From assembly GCA_002898675.1 (NCBI GenBank), contig BEHW01000016.1:1-26801 (forward strand): DNA of 26,801 nt, read 5' to 3'. A program made the position numbers and the translations under genes. Under the pieces are notes generated by a model. That model was not told the DNA's origin and did no database searches. It worked only from the letters and a program-made list of their open reading frames with translations. Below are positions 14,727 to 23,460 of the stretch, piece by piece (positions within the stretch are counted from its first letter, which is position 1; each line of letters starts with the position of its first letter). Source of the DNA: a bacterium HR20 (GTDB lineage Bacteria > Bacteroidota > Ignavibacteria > Kapaibacteriales > NICIL-2).

Positions 14727-16351
14727 TGTGGCTTGCATTCCTGCTGTGCATTCCACTGTCGGTTGCAGGGGCAGTACCAGCGTACCTTCTGCTCGATGGT
14801 GCAGGAGTAGCCAAACCCATGCGTATCCCGATCGTCGAGCTTGCTTCCTGCCGCTACATTGCTTTGGAAGCACTGCAGAGCAGCAAGCGCCAGCATCTGC
14901 GCCCCGATGTCGCCCAGCTCGGTAGATGGACGTTCCGATGGTGTGCCCCGGGCTTTTTTTTCCTCGTCGAGGGTGAAGGCATGCGGCAAGTACTCCAAAG
15001 TTTGCGGCCTGCGATTGTTCGCAATGGGAAGATCCTCGTTCCACTCGATGATTGGCTGGGACTTTTGGCACAGCGTGGGTTCATTCGATGGAATCCAGCA
15101 ACGCTTCAGGCGAAAGTTCTCCCGTTTCCGCTGGAACGGCAGCATCCCCAGGCACCGCTGCGGTATCAACTGCCGCCCTCGCTGCGTCGCCCTTCGTTGG
15201 AGCAGTTGCAAAGCCAAACAGAGAGGCGTAAGCCATCCGACATTCTCCGCGCGTCGGCGCTGCTGGCAAGTACTGCACTTGTTCCCGTGGAACAACAAAC
15301 ACCAGCGACTATCACGCGTATCGTTCCTCGGGTGTATAAAGACACAACACGCATTCAAATCACCTTGAGCCATGCGGTGCCACCGGAAGCTGTTCACGCC
15401 GATCACCGCGGAAGGATTATTCGCCTTGCACTCGATGGGGTCAGTGAGAAAGGCTCCGACCTTGCACCACTCAAGAAAATTCGGTTTCGACGTTTTAGGC
15501 TGGAGCATTCCGAGCGTGGTGCGACGTTAGTGCTTGAGCTGACTCAGAGCGGACGCACAGTGCGCGTGTTTCCACAATCGGCACGGACATTCGTATTGGA
15601 GATTGCGCCAAGCGGAGAGAGCGTGCGTTCCTGGCTCGACTGCATTGTGCTCGATCCTGGGCATGGCGGTCACGATGTCGGGGCCATTGGGGTTCGTGGA
15701 ACGCTGGAGAAAACGGTGACGCTCGCGGTTGCTACGCGGCTGGAGCGGCATCTCCGTGCGTTGTTGCCGGGGGTTCGCGTTGTGCTGACTCGCCGGGATG
15801 ATCGTTTCGTCGAGCTCCACCGCCGGACCGAAATTGCAAACCGCGCAGGAGGGGACGTATTCATTTCGCTGCATTGCAATGCAGCACAAACCAAACCGCA
15901 TCCTGCTCGTGGTGTGGAAGTGTACGTCCTCAGCCCATCGCGAAGCGACGAAGCCGCTCGCGTTGCAGCACGCGAGAATGCCTCCATCGAACTGGAACGC
16001 GATCGCAATCGTTACCCGCTGGGGCAAATCGAACACCAGATCCTTGCCTCAGCTGCGCAGCATGGAATGCTCGATTTGAGCCACTTGCTGGCTGCAACGC
16101 TCGATAGCACGCTCCAACACCAGATGCACAGTCCCTCACGTGGCGTCCAAAGCGCGGGGTTTCTCGTCTTAGTTGGCGCTGCGATGCCATCGGTGCTGGT
16201 CGAAATGGGATTTCTTTCGAATGCTGAAGAAGAACGTCTTCTGGCATCGGCAGCATACCAAGAACGCCTTGCACACAGCATTGCCACAGCAGTTGTACGA
16301 TTTGTTCGTCACTACGACCGCATGGTGACACTAACAGGAGCTGAGCGGTGA
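14723..16351 (+). CDS. N-acetylmuramoyl-L-alanine amidase (Amidase_3) with AMIN-like domain
   Basis: The product is 542 residues from the ATG at 14723, which overlaps the recombinase stop (ATGATG). It has a signal peptide at 1-18, then a copper-amine-oxidase-N-like region at about 22-135 ('AIVRNGKILVPLDDWLGLL'). A linker and an AMIN-like beta domain follow (about 196-297). The catalytic domain is at about 306-533. Zinc ligands are His314 (LDPGHGG), Glu329 (LEKTV) and His384 (SLHCNA), and the catalytic Glu494 is in VEMGFLSN; all are present. The enzyme cuts the bond between MurNAc and the stem peptide, typically during cell separation, and AMIN domains target such enzymes to the septum. Unlike E. 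coli AmiC it shows no obvious blocking insertion, though 405-475 is long. Its stop overlaps the GTG of ppk1. Confidence 0.92.
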   Translation: MMWLAFLLCIPLSVAGAVPAYLLLDGAGVAKPMRIPIVELASCRYIALEALQSSKRQHLRPDVAQLGRWTFRWCAPGFFFLVEGEGMRQVLQSLRPAIVRNGKILVPLDDWLGLLAQRGFIRWNPATLQAKVLPFPLERQHPQAPLRYQLPPSLRRPSLEQLQSQTERRKPSDILRASALLASTALVPVEQQTPATITRIVPRVYKDTTRIQITLSHAVPPEAVHADHRGRIIRLALDGVSEKGSDLAPLKKIRFRRFRLEHSERGATLVLELTQSGRTVRVFPQSARTFVLEIAPSGESVRSWLDCIVLDPGHGGHDVGAIGVRGTLEKTVTLAVATRLERHLRALLPGVRVVLTRRDDRFVELHRRTEIANRAGGDVFISLHCNAAQTKPHPARGVEVYVLSPSRSDEAARVAARENASIELERDRNRYPLGQIEHQILASAAQHGMLDLSHLLAATLDSTLQHQMHSPSRGVQSAGFLVLVGAAMPSVLVEMGFLSNAEEERLLASAAYQERLAHSIATAVVRFVRHYDRMVTLTGAER

Positions 16352-18489
16352 AACGGACGACCGCATCAACGTCAAAACTCCGCCGTGCGAACGGACAGCA
16401 GCGCTTGTGCGTTGACCTGCACGATCCGTCGCTCTACTTCAACCGGGAGCTAAGCGCGCTTGACTTCCAAGAGGAAGTGCTCGAAGAAGCACTCGACCCT
16501 GAGCACCCACTCCTGGAGCGGCTCAAGTTGCTCTGCATTGTGGCGTCGAACCTCGACGAGTTCTTCATGATTCGCGTTGCCGCGCTCAAAGAGCAAATCG
16601 AAGCTGGAATCATCGAGCCGACTCCGGATCGCATCCCACCGCAGGAGCAGCTCCGCCGGATTCGAGAGCGGTTGCTCGATCTCTACGCACGGCACGAGCA
16701 TGCGTTGCTCGATGATATCCTGCCGAGCCTTGCGGCTGAAGGAATACGCATCGTTCCGTACGCCGCGCTTACCGAACAGCAGCGCCAGTATTTCCGCGAG
16801 TACTTTCTGCGCGATGTGTTCCCAGTGCTTACGCCGCTTACGCTCGATCCTGGACACCCATTCCCGCGATTGCTCAATCGGACAATCAACATCGCGTTCC
16901 ACTTAGCATCTCGCGATACGCACAAGGGAGAAGGTGCAGATCGCGCCGTTGGTGTGCTCCAGCTTCCTCCGGTGTTGCCGCGCTTGCTGCCGCTCCCTGA
17001 GGATTCCGGGCATGCGTTTGTGCTCCTTGAGCAAGTAGTCCAATCCAACGCAGATCACCTTTACAGCGGCTGGGACGTGCTCGATAGCTACTGTTTTCGT
17101 GTCACGCGCGACGCTGAGCTGGAAATTGCCGAGGATGAAGCCGAAGATCTTTTGAGCGAAATCGCCGAGCAAACGCGCATACGGAACTGGGGTGCCGATG
17201 CAGTGCGGCTCGAAGTTGATGCTGCAATGCCCCAGTGGCTCCGCCAGTTGCTCATGCGTTCGCTCGAATTGGAGCCGGAGGATGTCTATGCATACCGTCG
17301 GCCGCTGAACCTCTCGGATTTCCTCGCCTTGTTGCGGCTCGACCTGCGCCACTTGAAAGATCAGCCGTTCACCACACGCATTCCGCCAGAATTCCAGGGA
17401 GAAGTAGCCCATATCTTCAAGATGCTCCGCATGCGCGACGTGTTGGTGCACCATCCCTTCGATTCATTCTCGAATACCGTCGTCAAGCTCCTGCGCGGTG
17501 CAGCCGAAGATCCGCAGGTCGTTGCAATCAAGATCATCCTCTACCGAGCCGGTGGGCAGTCTCCGGTCATCGAAGCACTCAAGACAGCAGCGATGAACGG
17601 GAAAAGCGTCACTGCTGTCGTCGAACTCAAAGCGCGCTTTGATGAGGAAAACAACATCGTCTGGGCGCGGGAGCTCGAACGCGCTGGTGTCCACGTCGTC
17701 TATGGTGTGTTGGGGCTGAAGGTCCACGCCAAAGCGCTGATGATCGTGCGCCGTGAGCAGGGCGGTGTTCGAATGTACGCGCACCTTTCGACAGGCAACT
17801 ACAACCAGAGCACGGCACGCGTGTACACCGACTTTGGCTACTTTACCGCACGAGAGGACGTTTGCCGTGACGTTGCAACGCTGTTCAATGTGCTTACGGC
17901 AAATGCACGGCATGCGGAAACTCATTCATTGGTGCTTGCACCGATGGAGATGAGCAAGGCAGTCTTGGGGCTGATTGAAGCTGCAATTGCAGCCCGCAGG
18001 GAAGGAAAATCGGCTACCATTGCCGCTAAGCTCAATGCACTCGTTGATGCCGAAGTTATTCGCGCGCTCTATCGTGCTTCGATGGCGGGAGTGACGGTGC
18101 GGTTGCTCATTCGCAGCATTTGCTGTTTGCGGCCCGGCATTCCTGGCGTCAGCGAGAACATCGAGGTCCGGAGCATCGTCGGGCGGTTCCTGGAGCATTC
18201 ACGGATGGTTATCGTCGAGTGTGGGGAAGAGCGTCGAGTCTTCCTCAGCAGTGCCGACTGGATGCCACGCAATTTCTACCGACGCGTTGAAGTGTTGCTC
18301 GAAGTGCCCGATCCTGGCATTGCCAAGCATCTGTGCGAAGTGTTCGAGCTGTACTGGAAGGACAACCAGAAATCCCGCATCCTGCTGCCTGATGGGCGGC
18401 GCGTGAAGCGATCACCGAACGCAGGGGAAGATGCCATCAACGCGCAGAGCTATTTCCTCGAGCGCATTCGTCGCCACGCTACCACTTGA
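16348..18489 (+). CDS. ppk1: Polyphosphate kinase 1
   Basis: This is a 713-residue protein of full family length, starting at a GTG that overlaps the amidase stop (GTGA). The four PPK1 regions are visible. The N-terminal domain begins '[20 protein letters not shown]' and continues '[23 protein letters not shown]'. 'HPFDSF' and '[21 protein letters not shown]' mark the catalytic core. The phosphorylated His460 is in '[10 protein letters not shown]', and the second essential His617 is in '[12 protein letters not shown]'. Their spacing of 157 equals that of E. coli His435 and His592. The enzyme reversibly polymerises the gamma phosphate of ATP into polyphosphate. No ppx exopolyphosphatase gene is adjacent. 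The 3' end overlaps nuoK by 11 bases on the other strand. Confidence 0.96.
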   Translation: MKRTTASTSKLRRANGQQRLCVDLHDPSLYFNRELSALDFQEEVLEEALDPEHPLLERLKLLCIVASNLDEFFMIRVAALKEQIEAGIIEPTPDRIPPQEQLRRIRERLLDLYARHEHALLDDILPSLAAEGIRIVPYAALTEQQRQYFREYFLRDVFPVLTPLTLDPGHPFPRLLNRTINIAFHLASRDTHKGEGADRAVGVLQLPPVLPRLLPLPEDSGHAFVLLEQVVQSNADHLYSGWDVLDSYCFRVTRDAELEIAEDEAEDLLSEIAEQTRIRNWGADAVRLEVDAAMPQWLRQLLMRSLELEPEDVYAYRRPLNLSDFLALLRLDLRHLKDQPFTTRIPPEFQGEVAHIFKMLRMRDVLVHHPFDSFSNTVVKLLRGAAEDPQVVAIKIILYRAGGQSPVIEALKTAAMNGKSVTAVVELKARFDEENNIVWARELERAGVHVVYGVLGLKVHAKALMIVRREQGGVRMYAHLSTGNYNQSTARVYTDFGYFTAREDVCRDVATLFNVLTANARHAETHSLVLAPMEMSKAVLGLIEAAIAARREGKSATIAAKLNALVDAEVIRALYRASMAGVTVRLLIRSICCLRPGIPGVSENIEVRSIVGRFLEHSRMVIVECGEERRVFLSSADWMPRNFYRRVEVLLEVPDPGIAKHLCEVFELYWKDNQKSRILLPDGRRVKRSPNAGEDAINAQSYFLERIRRHATT

Positions 18490-18793
18490 GGACGTTCACT
18501 TCGTCCACGTACACCGTCCGTTTGTTGCGGAACAGTGCCAGCACGATTGCAAGCCCTACTGCCGCTTCGCCTGCGGCGACGGCCATCACGAAGAGGACAA
18601 AAAGCTGCCCGTTGATGTCACCGAGAAATTGCGCAGCACTGATGAACGCTAAGTTCACCGAGTTGAGCATCATCTCGATGGCCATGAACACAACGATGGC
18701 ATTCCGCCGAGTGACCACGCCAACGGCACCGATGGTAAAGAGTACCGCTGCCAGGATGAGATACCATTCGAAGGGGATGGCTTGGAGATTCAT
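18479..18793 (-). CDS. nuoK: NADH-quinone oxidoreductase subunit K
   Basis: This 104-residue, three-helix membrane protein has typical NuoK length. The conserved acidic residues of the proton path are in '[17 protein letters not shown]' (helix 2, Glu near 39) and '[22 protein letters not shown]' (helix 3, Glu near 75). Both are essential in complex I. It starts 15 bases after the nuoJ stop on the same strand, as in normal nuo operons. It is followed by the convergent ppk1 rather than by nuoL/M/N, so this pair is detached from the rest of complex I. Confidence 0.95.
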   Translation of the reverse strand: MNLQAIPFEWYLILAAVLFTIGAVGVVTRRNAIVVFMAIEMMLNSVNLAFISAAQFLGDINGQLFVLFVMAVAAGEAAVGLAIVLALFRNKRTVYVDEVNVLKW

Positions 18794-18808
18794 GGATTCT
18801 CTGATGAG

Positions 18809-19315
18809 CTATTCGACCTTCCGTTTTGCAAGGATGATTGCGCCGACGAGCGCTGCTAGTAGGAGTAGCGAGATTGCCTCGAAGGGGAAAAGGTACGTTG
18901 TAAACAGCGCTTGCCCGATGCTTTCTGCTGTACCGAGCGATGCAGCGTTGGGCGATAGGTAGCGCTGGCTCGGGGATGCATTGAACAAGACACCCAGTTG
19001 CAGCATGAAGATCGCTGCGATCGCGGCGCCGAGGACTTTCCGCATTGTGAATTGCTCGCGGAGTGCTTCCTCATTGCCCAGATTGAGCAGCATGATCACG
19101 AACACGACCAGGACCATGATAGCCCCCGCATAGACGAGGATTTGGAGAATTGCCAGAAACTGTGCCTGGAGGGTCAAGTAAAGCCCGGCGAGCATAAAAA
19201 AGTGCACAATGAGGTTGACCGCCGCAGCGACAGGATTCCGCCGCGTGATCGTCCCAATGGCAGAGGCGATTGCACCAATGCCGAAAAGGAAGAAGAGTGC
19301 GACCTGGAGACTCAT
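18809..19315 (-). CDS. nuoJ: NADH-quinone oxidoreductase subunit J
   Basis: The product is 168 residues with five predicted membrane helices. NuoJ-specific parts are 'RNPVAAAVNLIVHFFMLAGLYLTLQAQFLAILQILVYAGAIMVLVVFVIMLLNL', spanning helices 2-3, and the C-terminal hydrophobic tail 'LLLLAALVGAIILAKRK'. NuoJ lies in the membrane arm of complex I next to NuoK and contributes the helix with the pi-bulge (near 'VYAGAIMVLVVF') that changes during coupling. An AAGG lies about 6 bases before the ATG and a TAnnTTTG element 30 bases upstream, so it can be transcribed independently of the nuclease gene before it. Confidence 0.94.
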   Translation of the reverse strand: MSLQVALFFLFGIGAIASAIGTITRRNPVAAAVNLIVHFFMLAGLYLTLQAQFLAILQILVYAGAIMVLVVFVIMLLNLGNEEALREQFTMRKVLGAAIAAIFMLQLGVLFNASPSQRYLSPNAASLGTAESIGQALFTTYLFPFEAISLLLLAALVGAIILAKRKVE

Positions 19316-19335
19316 GCGTGCCTTGCATGGATGAA

Positions 19336-19362
19336 CTGCCTCCGCAAAAATAGAGCAGGCAG
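19336..19362. promoter_or_regulatory. Inverted repeat around the nuoJ promoter
   Basis: CTGCCT (19336-19341) and AGGCAG (19357-19362) are perfect 6-base inverted arms, 15 bases apart, flanking the minus-strand TATTTTTG. It may be an operator or part of an addB-like gene terminator; the stem is short and neither role is proven. Confidence 0.25.
19345..19352 (-). promoter_or_regulatory. TAnnTTTG promoter -7 element for nuoJK
   Basis: The minus strand reads TATTTTTG, a perfect TAnnTTTG, ending 30 bases before the nuoJ ATG and inside the 60-base gap after the nuclease gene. Confidence 0.5.
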
Positions 19363-19375
19363 CATCGTGGACGCG

Positions 19376-22300
19376 TTACTCGGTTACTTCTCCTTGAGCT
19401 TGTATGCCGATGATACCATCGTCTCGCAACTGGCGGATGCGGCAGACGCTCCCGAACGAACACTGCTCACAGACGCTCGGACTAAGCGGTGCAACGGGAA
19501 ATATCCCACTCCGAATGTTGCGCACGATGCGCTCGGCATGGTCCATCGCACGCTGCAAGAGTGACTGTTGCTCTTGGTAATCTTTGACAACACGGCTGCG
19601 GCTGCTCTTACGCGACTGAGCGAAACGACTAGCCTCCTGTGGCATTGCAATTGGGAATGCATCGTCGTCTTTTGGTTGGAGGATGTAGTAGATGCCCCCA
19701 TCGAGGATGGGATCGCTCCCTAAGCGTTCGCGCAGCACTTTGCTGGCAGCGAGCATGTAGAGCGGCATTTGGAATGCGGTGCCTTTCTCGATTGCGGCAT
19801 TGGATGCGCCTGGGTGGCTGCGCTTGTAATCGGCAATGATGGCGTGCCACTTCGAACCGCGACGGGCAAGTTCGATGCGGTCAATTTTGCCGCGGAGCGT
19901 AAGCGTCGGTGAAAGCTCTACAGCATCGTGGGATTGCTCCTTCTGCGCGGCGCGCATGCCAAATGCAAGTTCGAAGAGCGCAGGAGCGTATTCCCAGCCT
20001 TCGGCGAAGCGCTCCAGCTCGCGATCGAGCCATTGGTCGAGCAAGCCTTGGTGGCTGGCTGTCCCAAGGAGAAGCTCCGATTCCAGTGCAAAGAGCGGAT
20101 GGCTATGCCGCAAGCGTTCGAGTTCGCCGGATGCAATCTCGACGAGCAACTGACGGTAACGCTCACGTTCATTCGGATCAAGTCTGACGGTGGGCACACC
20201 GCCTTGGCTGGTTCCTTCTCGGTCGAGCAGTGTACGGTAGAAGCGATAGAGAATGCGGTGCAGCACGCTCCCGAGGTCAAGTTGGCTGAGCGCAAGCTCC
20301 TGTTCTTGCGGTGGACGAAGCCGTAGGATGCGCTCGGCAAAGTACTGGTAGGGGCAGCGAGCGTACTGCTCAAGATCGCTTGCGGAGAATGGGTGCTCAA
20401 GTAACGGTTGGATTGCGGGCTGTGCAGCTGTATCGAGCATGACCTCAACAGATGGCATCCACTGCGAATGACTCTGGTGGCCGCTGCGCTGCGCTTCCTC
20501 CGGCGAAGTAATTGCAACGAGCCATTCGAACTCGGCATACTCCGATGGATTGTCCTGGTACTCTGCCAGCAGGCGATGCGACTCGTAGCAACGCTCCTGG
20601 AGCGTTGTGATTTTGAACAGCTTGTCAATGAACGACGAGCGGACCAACTGCTCGCCGGTCGAAGTCATCCGAGGGTAGGTAATGAGCATGCGCCAGGTGC
20701 CACGTTCGAGCGCCGTCGGATTGTTCGTCAGTGCGTCGTAGAATTGAATGCGTTCGGCGCGAATATGGCGTTCCTCGCTTTCCGGAAGCTGCTTGCCCAA
20801 AAAGTATTCCGTCGAATATGCGCGCGGGAATTCGCCATCAACCATTCCACAGAGGATGTACACGTCGTAGGGAATGCCGCGCGTCTGCTCGATCGAAGTG
20901 ACAGTGACCCCATAGGATGGCTTTTCAGCGATTTGGTAGCGCGTGGCTCGAATCATCACACTGAGCAGTTCGGCAAAGTCCCGCAGTCGTCGCTTGGTAG
21001 GCTCCCCAGCACACCAGGAGTGCTCAATTTCGGTGAGAACATCAGCAAGTGCAGCATAGGCGCGGGTTTCCTGTTCGAGGAGCTCAGCGTGCGTGATGTT
21101 CTCTGGTGAATCTTTTGCAAGCGACCATGAGCGCTCGAAGGATTCTTCGATGCTGCCAAGGATGCCTGCACCCACAAGGATGCTGTCGCGAATGAATGCG
21201 CAGAATTCTTGCGGTGTCATCATTTGCTGATCAGAGGGGAGCACCCGTGCAAGGTGCTCGATGTCATCGAGCGCGCGTTGGATCTGTTCGTACTCTTGCG
21301 CGGCTTGGCTAATGTCGAGCGGATCAGCGTAGGGGTCGTCCCGGAGGGTGTGCAAGTAGTGGTTTGCGTGATCGAGTGCGCGCTTGAGTCTGGAGAGCCA
21401 CCCATTGAGTCCGCCATTAGAGTGCCCGCCTGTGATGCGCTGCCGCTCGGCGACGTTGTTGATCGTAGTGGCGTCAATCACGCTGCCGTCTTCCTTGACA
21501 AAGCGCACCAAGGGGTTCGACAGCGCACGGTGAACATCCTCGCGCCGCCAACCGTGGATGATCATCGCCAGGATGGACATCAGCGCGACAGCAACGGGGG
21601 AGCGGTCGAGCCGAAAGCGGTCGCTGATGTTCGCGGGGATGCCGTGGACGCTGAGCAGCTCGCGGAAGAGATCTGCGTAGCGCTCGGGGTCACGCATTGC
21701 GATACAGATTTGGTGCGGCTTATAGCCGAGCTTGACCAGGCAGTGCTTGGTGTACTTGGCAATGAGCGTGACTTCCTCCAGCCGGTTTGTGCAGCCGATC
21801 GTCGTAATGCACGCATTGAACTCTGGGTTGCGGATTTCCTTCTCGGTGTTGAAAAGCCAGCGCCGCAGGTATGCAGCACGCGGTCGGAGCCAGCATGGCT
21901 GCTCTTCTGGTTCGGGGTCGAATCGTCGTGCGGCGAATCCGAGCGATGTGAGTTTATTGAGCGTCTGCTCGAGATTCCCAAAGAGCGGGCCGTTGACCTC
22001 CGAGTATGCAAGTACGATGCAAACGGCAATGTTGCTCGTTGCCAGTGCTCCGAGCATTCGAAGTTCCGGCACGCGGAACTCCGAAAACCCTTCGATGAGG
22101 ATGGGGGAGAAATCAACGTGGCACTGCCCTGTCAGTAATGCATCGCCGACACGTTCGTACACGGTGGTGTCGTCGCGATAGCGATCCTGGAGCGTGGCGA
22201 GGTACTGCTCGTAGATGGCGAGCACATCGGCAAGACGGGCGCGGTCAATGGCAAATGGTTCGGATTCGTTTTCCAGATCGCGACGTAGATCGGCGGGGAG

Positions 22301-22753
22301 GATGCCGTCCTCCCGCAGTCCGCTAATGACCTCAGCAAGGCGCTCGATGATGCTCCAACTCGGCGTTCCAGTTGGAGCGTAGAAGGGAAGCTTGCCATCG
22401 CGGGCAAGGTCACTTATAGCCCGCTCGAAGAGGGCAAGCCGCATTCCGTCGCTCAGCGGCAGTGTTGTATCATCGGGGAAAAGCTGTCCATAGAGAGCTG
22501 CACCGAGCTGGGCAAGGTTGTACACCTGAAAGCCGATGAGCGGACGTCCCGTCCGCCGAGCAACGCGCCGAGTAATTTCGCGGAGCAACCACCGCACCCT
22601 ACGTCCTGTCGGGACCACGTAGCAAATCCGACTGTGGGGTCCAGCCGAGAGCGCCGATTCGAGAAAGCTGAGACTATCGAAGCCATCGGCGCTCATCGCA
22701 GAAGCGACGCGATCGGCGAACGGAGCGGCAGCTCGATTGGCAAGCAGATACAT
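19376..22753 (-). CDS. AddB-like RecB-family Fe-S nuclease (PD-(D/E)XK)
   Basis: The 1125-residue protein resembles AddB/RexB, the nuclease-helicase-like partner of AddA in double-strand-break processing. The N-terminal helicase-like part begins 'ICYVVPTGRRVRWLLREI' (43-60) but lacks a Walker A GKT/S. A later motif 'TSIEQTRGIPYDVYILCGMVDGEFP' (619-643) matches the AddB region. The C-terminal nuclease domain begins 'FSASDLEQYARCPYQYFAERIL' (789-810). Nuclease residues are His832, Asp958 (GKIDRIEL), Asp975 with Lys977 (ADYKR), and the Q995-x3-Y999 motif. Cys800 with Cys1095, Cys1098 and Cys1104 forms the four-cysteine iron-sulfur set of AddB-type nucleases. The ATP-driven AddA partner is not in the window. 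Confidence 0.82.
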   Translation of the reverse strand: MYLLANRAAAPFADRVASAMSADGFDSLSFLESALSAGPHSRICYVVPTGRRVRWLLREITRRVARRTGRPLIGFQVYNLAQLGAALYGQLFPDDTTLPLSDGMRLALFERAISDLARDGKLPFYAPTGTPSWSIIERLAEVISGLREDGILPADLRRDLENESEPFAIDRARLADVLAIYEQYLATLQDRYRDDTTVYERVGDALLTGQCHVDFSPILIEGFSEFRVPELRMLGALATSNIAVCIVLAYSEVNGPLFGNLEQTLNKLTSLGFAARRFDPEPEEQPCWLRPRAAYLRRWLFNTEKEIRNPEFNACITTIGCTNRLEEVTLIAKYTKHCLVKLGYKPHQICIAMRDPERYADLFRELLSVHGIPANISDRFRLDRSPVAVALMSILAMIIHGWRREDVHRALSNPLVRFVKEDGSVIDATTINNVAERQRITGGHSNGGLNGWLSRLKRALDHANHYLHTLRDDPYADPLDISQAAQEYEQIQRALDDIEHLARVLPSDQQMMTPQEFCAFIRDSILVGAGILGSIEESFERSWSLAKDSPENITHAELLEQETRAYAALADVLTEIEHSWCAGEPTKRRLRDFAELLSVMIRATRYQIAEKPSYGVTVTSIEQTRGIPYDVYILCGMVDGEFPRAYSTEYFLGKQLPESEERHIRAERIQFYDALTNNPTALERGTWRMLITYPRMTSTGEQLVRSSFIDKLFKITTLQERCYESHRLLAEYQDNPSEYAEFEWLVAITSPEEAQRSGHQSHSQWMPSVEVMLDTAAQPAIQPLLEHPFSASDLEQYARCPYQYFAERILRLRPPQEQELALSQLDLGSVLHRILYRFYRTLLDREGTSQGGVPTVRLDPNERERYRQLLVEIASGELERLRHSHPLFALESELLLGTASHQGLLDQWLDRELERFAEGWEYAPALFELAFGMRAAQKEQSHDAVELSPTLTLRGKIDRIELARRGSKWHAIIADYKRSHPGASNAAIEKGTAFQMPLYMLAASKVLRERLGSDPILDGGIYYILQPKDDDAFPIAMPQEASRFAQSRKSSRSRVVKDYQEQQSLLQRAMDHAERIVRNIRSGIFPVAPLSPSVCEQCSFGSVCRIRQLRDDGIIGIQAQGEVTE

Positions 22754-22780
22754 TGCCCGGGTGCAGTGGTGTTGATAATG

Positions 22781-22788
22781 CCAAATTA
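22781..22788 (-). promoter_or_regulatory. TAnnTTTG-like element for the AddB-like gene
   Basis: The minus strand reads TAATTTGG, one mismatch from TAnnTTTG, ending 28 bases before the ATG at 22753. Its place agrees with the perfect copies before other genes. The gap to riboflavin synthase is only 47 bases. Confidence 0.3.
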
Positions 22789-22800
22789 CACGCGGAGACG

Positions 22801-23391
22801 ATGTTCACAGGTCTTGTCGAGGAGGTCGGTGTCCTTCGGAGTGTACGCTCCACCGACGGCGGACGCGAGCTGACGATTGGAGCAAGCCGCGTGCTGGATG
22901 ACTTAGCTGTCGGTGATTCAATCGCGGTGCAGGGTGTGTGCCTGACCGTCACAGAACGTGGAGAGGACTGGTTTTGCGTCCGCGCAGTCGAAGAGACGCT
23001 CCGGAAGACAACGCTCGGCTCTTTCGAGGAGAAGGCACACGTCAATTTGGAACGCGCGCTGCTGCCGACACGGCGTCTTGGTGGGCATATTGTCCAAGGG
23101 CACGTCGAAACAGTTGGACGCATCGTTGCGCTGGAGCCGCTGCAATCGAGTTGGGAAATCTGGGTCGAGTGTCCCAAGGAATACATGCGCTACGTTGTCC
23201 CGCTCGGTTCGATTGCACTCGATGGAATCAGTTTGACCGTTGCCCGAATCCAGGCGGAGCAATTTATGGTTGCTATCATTCCCCACACGTGGGAGCAAAC
23301 AACGCTCCGCTTTCGGCGCGTTGGCGATGGCGTCAATCTCGAATTCGACATCCTGGCAAAGTACGTCGAGCGACTTCTCCAGTGGCGGTGA
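22801..23391 (+). CDS. ribE: Riboflavin synthase alpha chain
   Basis: The product is 196 residues from the ATG at 22801 with GGAGA just upstream; the open frame reaches back to 22753, but MFTGLVEEVG is the invariant family N-terminus. There are two tandem lumazine-binding barrels. The first (1-~88) has 'AVGDSIAVQGVCLTVT' (36-51). The second (~92-190) begins 'LGGHIVQGHVETVG' (93-106) and has 'VPLGSIALDGISLTV' (133-147), repeating the same pattern. The enzyme dismutates two molecules of 6,7-dimethyl-8-ribityllumazine into riboflavin and a pyrimidine by-product. No other rib genes are adjacent and no FMN riboswitch can be fitted in the short upstream gap. It is a single-gene unit facing the lamin-tail gene. 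Confidence 0.95.
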   Translation: MFTGLVEEVGVLRSVRSTDGGRELTIGASRVLDDLAVGDSIAVQGVCLTVTERGEDWFCVRAVEETLRKTTLGSFEEKAHVNLERALLPTRRLGGHIVQGHVETVGRIVALEPLQSSWEIWVECPKEYMRYVVPLGSIALDGISLTVARIQAEQFMVAIIPHTWEQTTLRFRRVGDGVNLEFDILAKYVERLLQWR

Positions 23392-23460
23392 GCAGAATAT
23401 GGTAGGCGCCGCTGGTGGCTGCCGCAAGCAAGTGGGGCAATAGCAGCATTGCGCCTGTGG
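23392..23460. other. Short convergent spacer with weak hairpins
   Basis: This 69-base gap separates the 3' ends of ribE and the lamin-tail gene. It contains GCAAT-N6-ATTGC (a 5-base stem, extendable past a bulge by GG/CC) and distant arms AGGCGC/GCGCCT. There is no T-run on either side, so a standard intrinsic terminator is not evident. Confidence 0.25.

Noticed and set aside
21209..22138. Plus-strand open frame of 309 codons opposite the AddB-like gene
   Set aside because: It has no family motif, starts and ends inside the coding region of the nuclease, and has no ribosome site or promoter. It is a shadow frame.
22754..22800. FMN riboswitch before riboflavin synthase
   Set aside because: Only 47 bases separate the divergent starts, far too short for the aptamer, and no RFN-box pattern is present.
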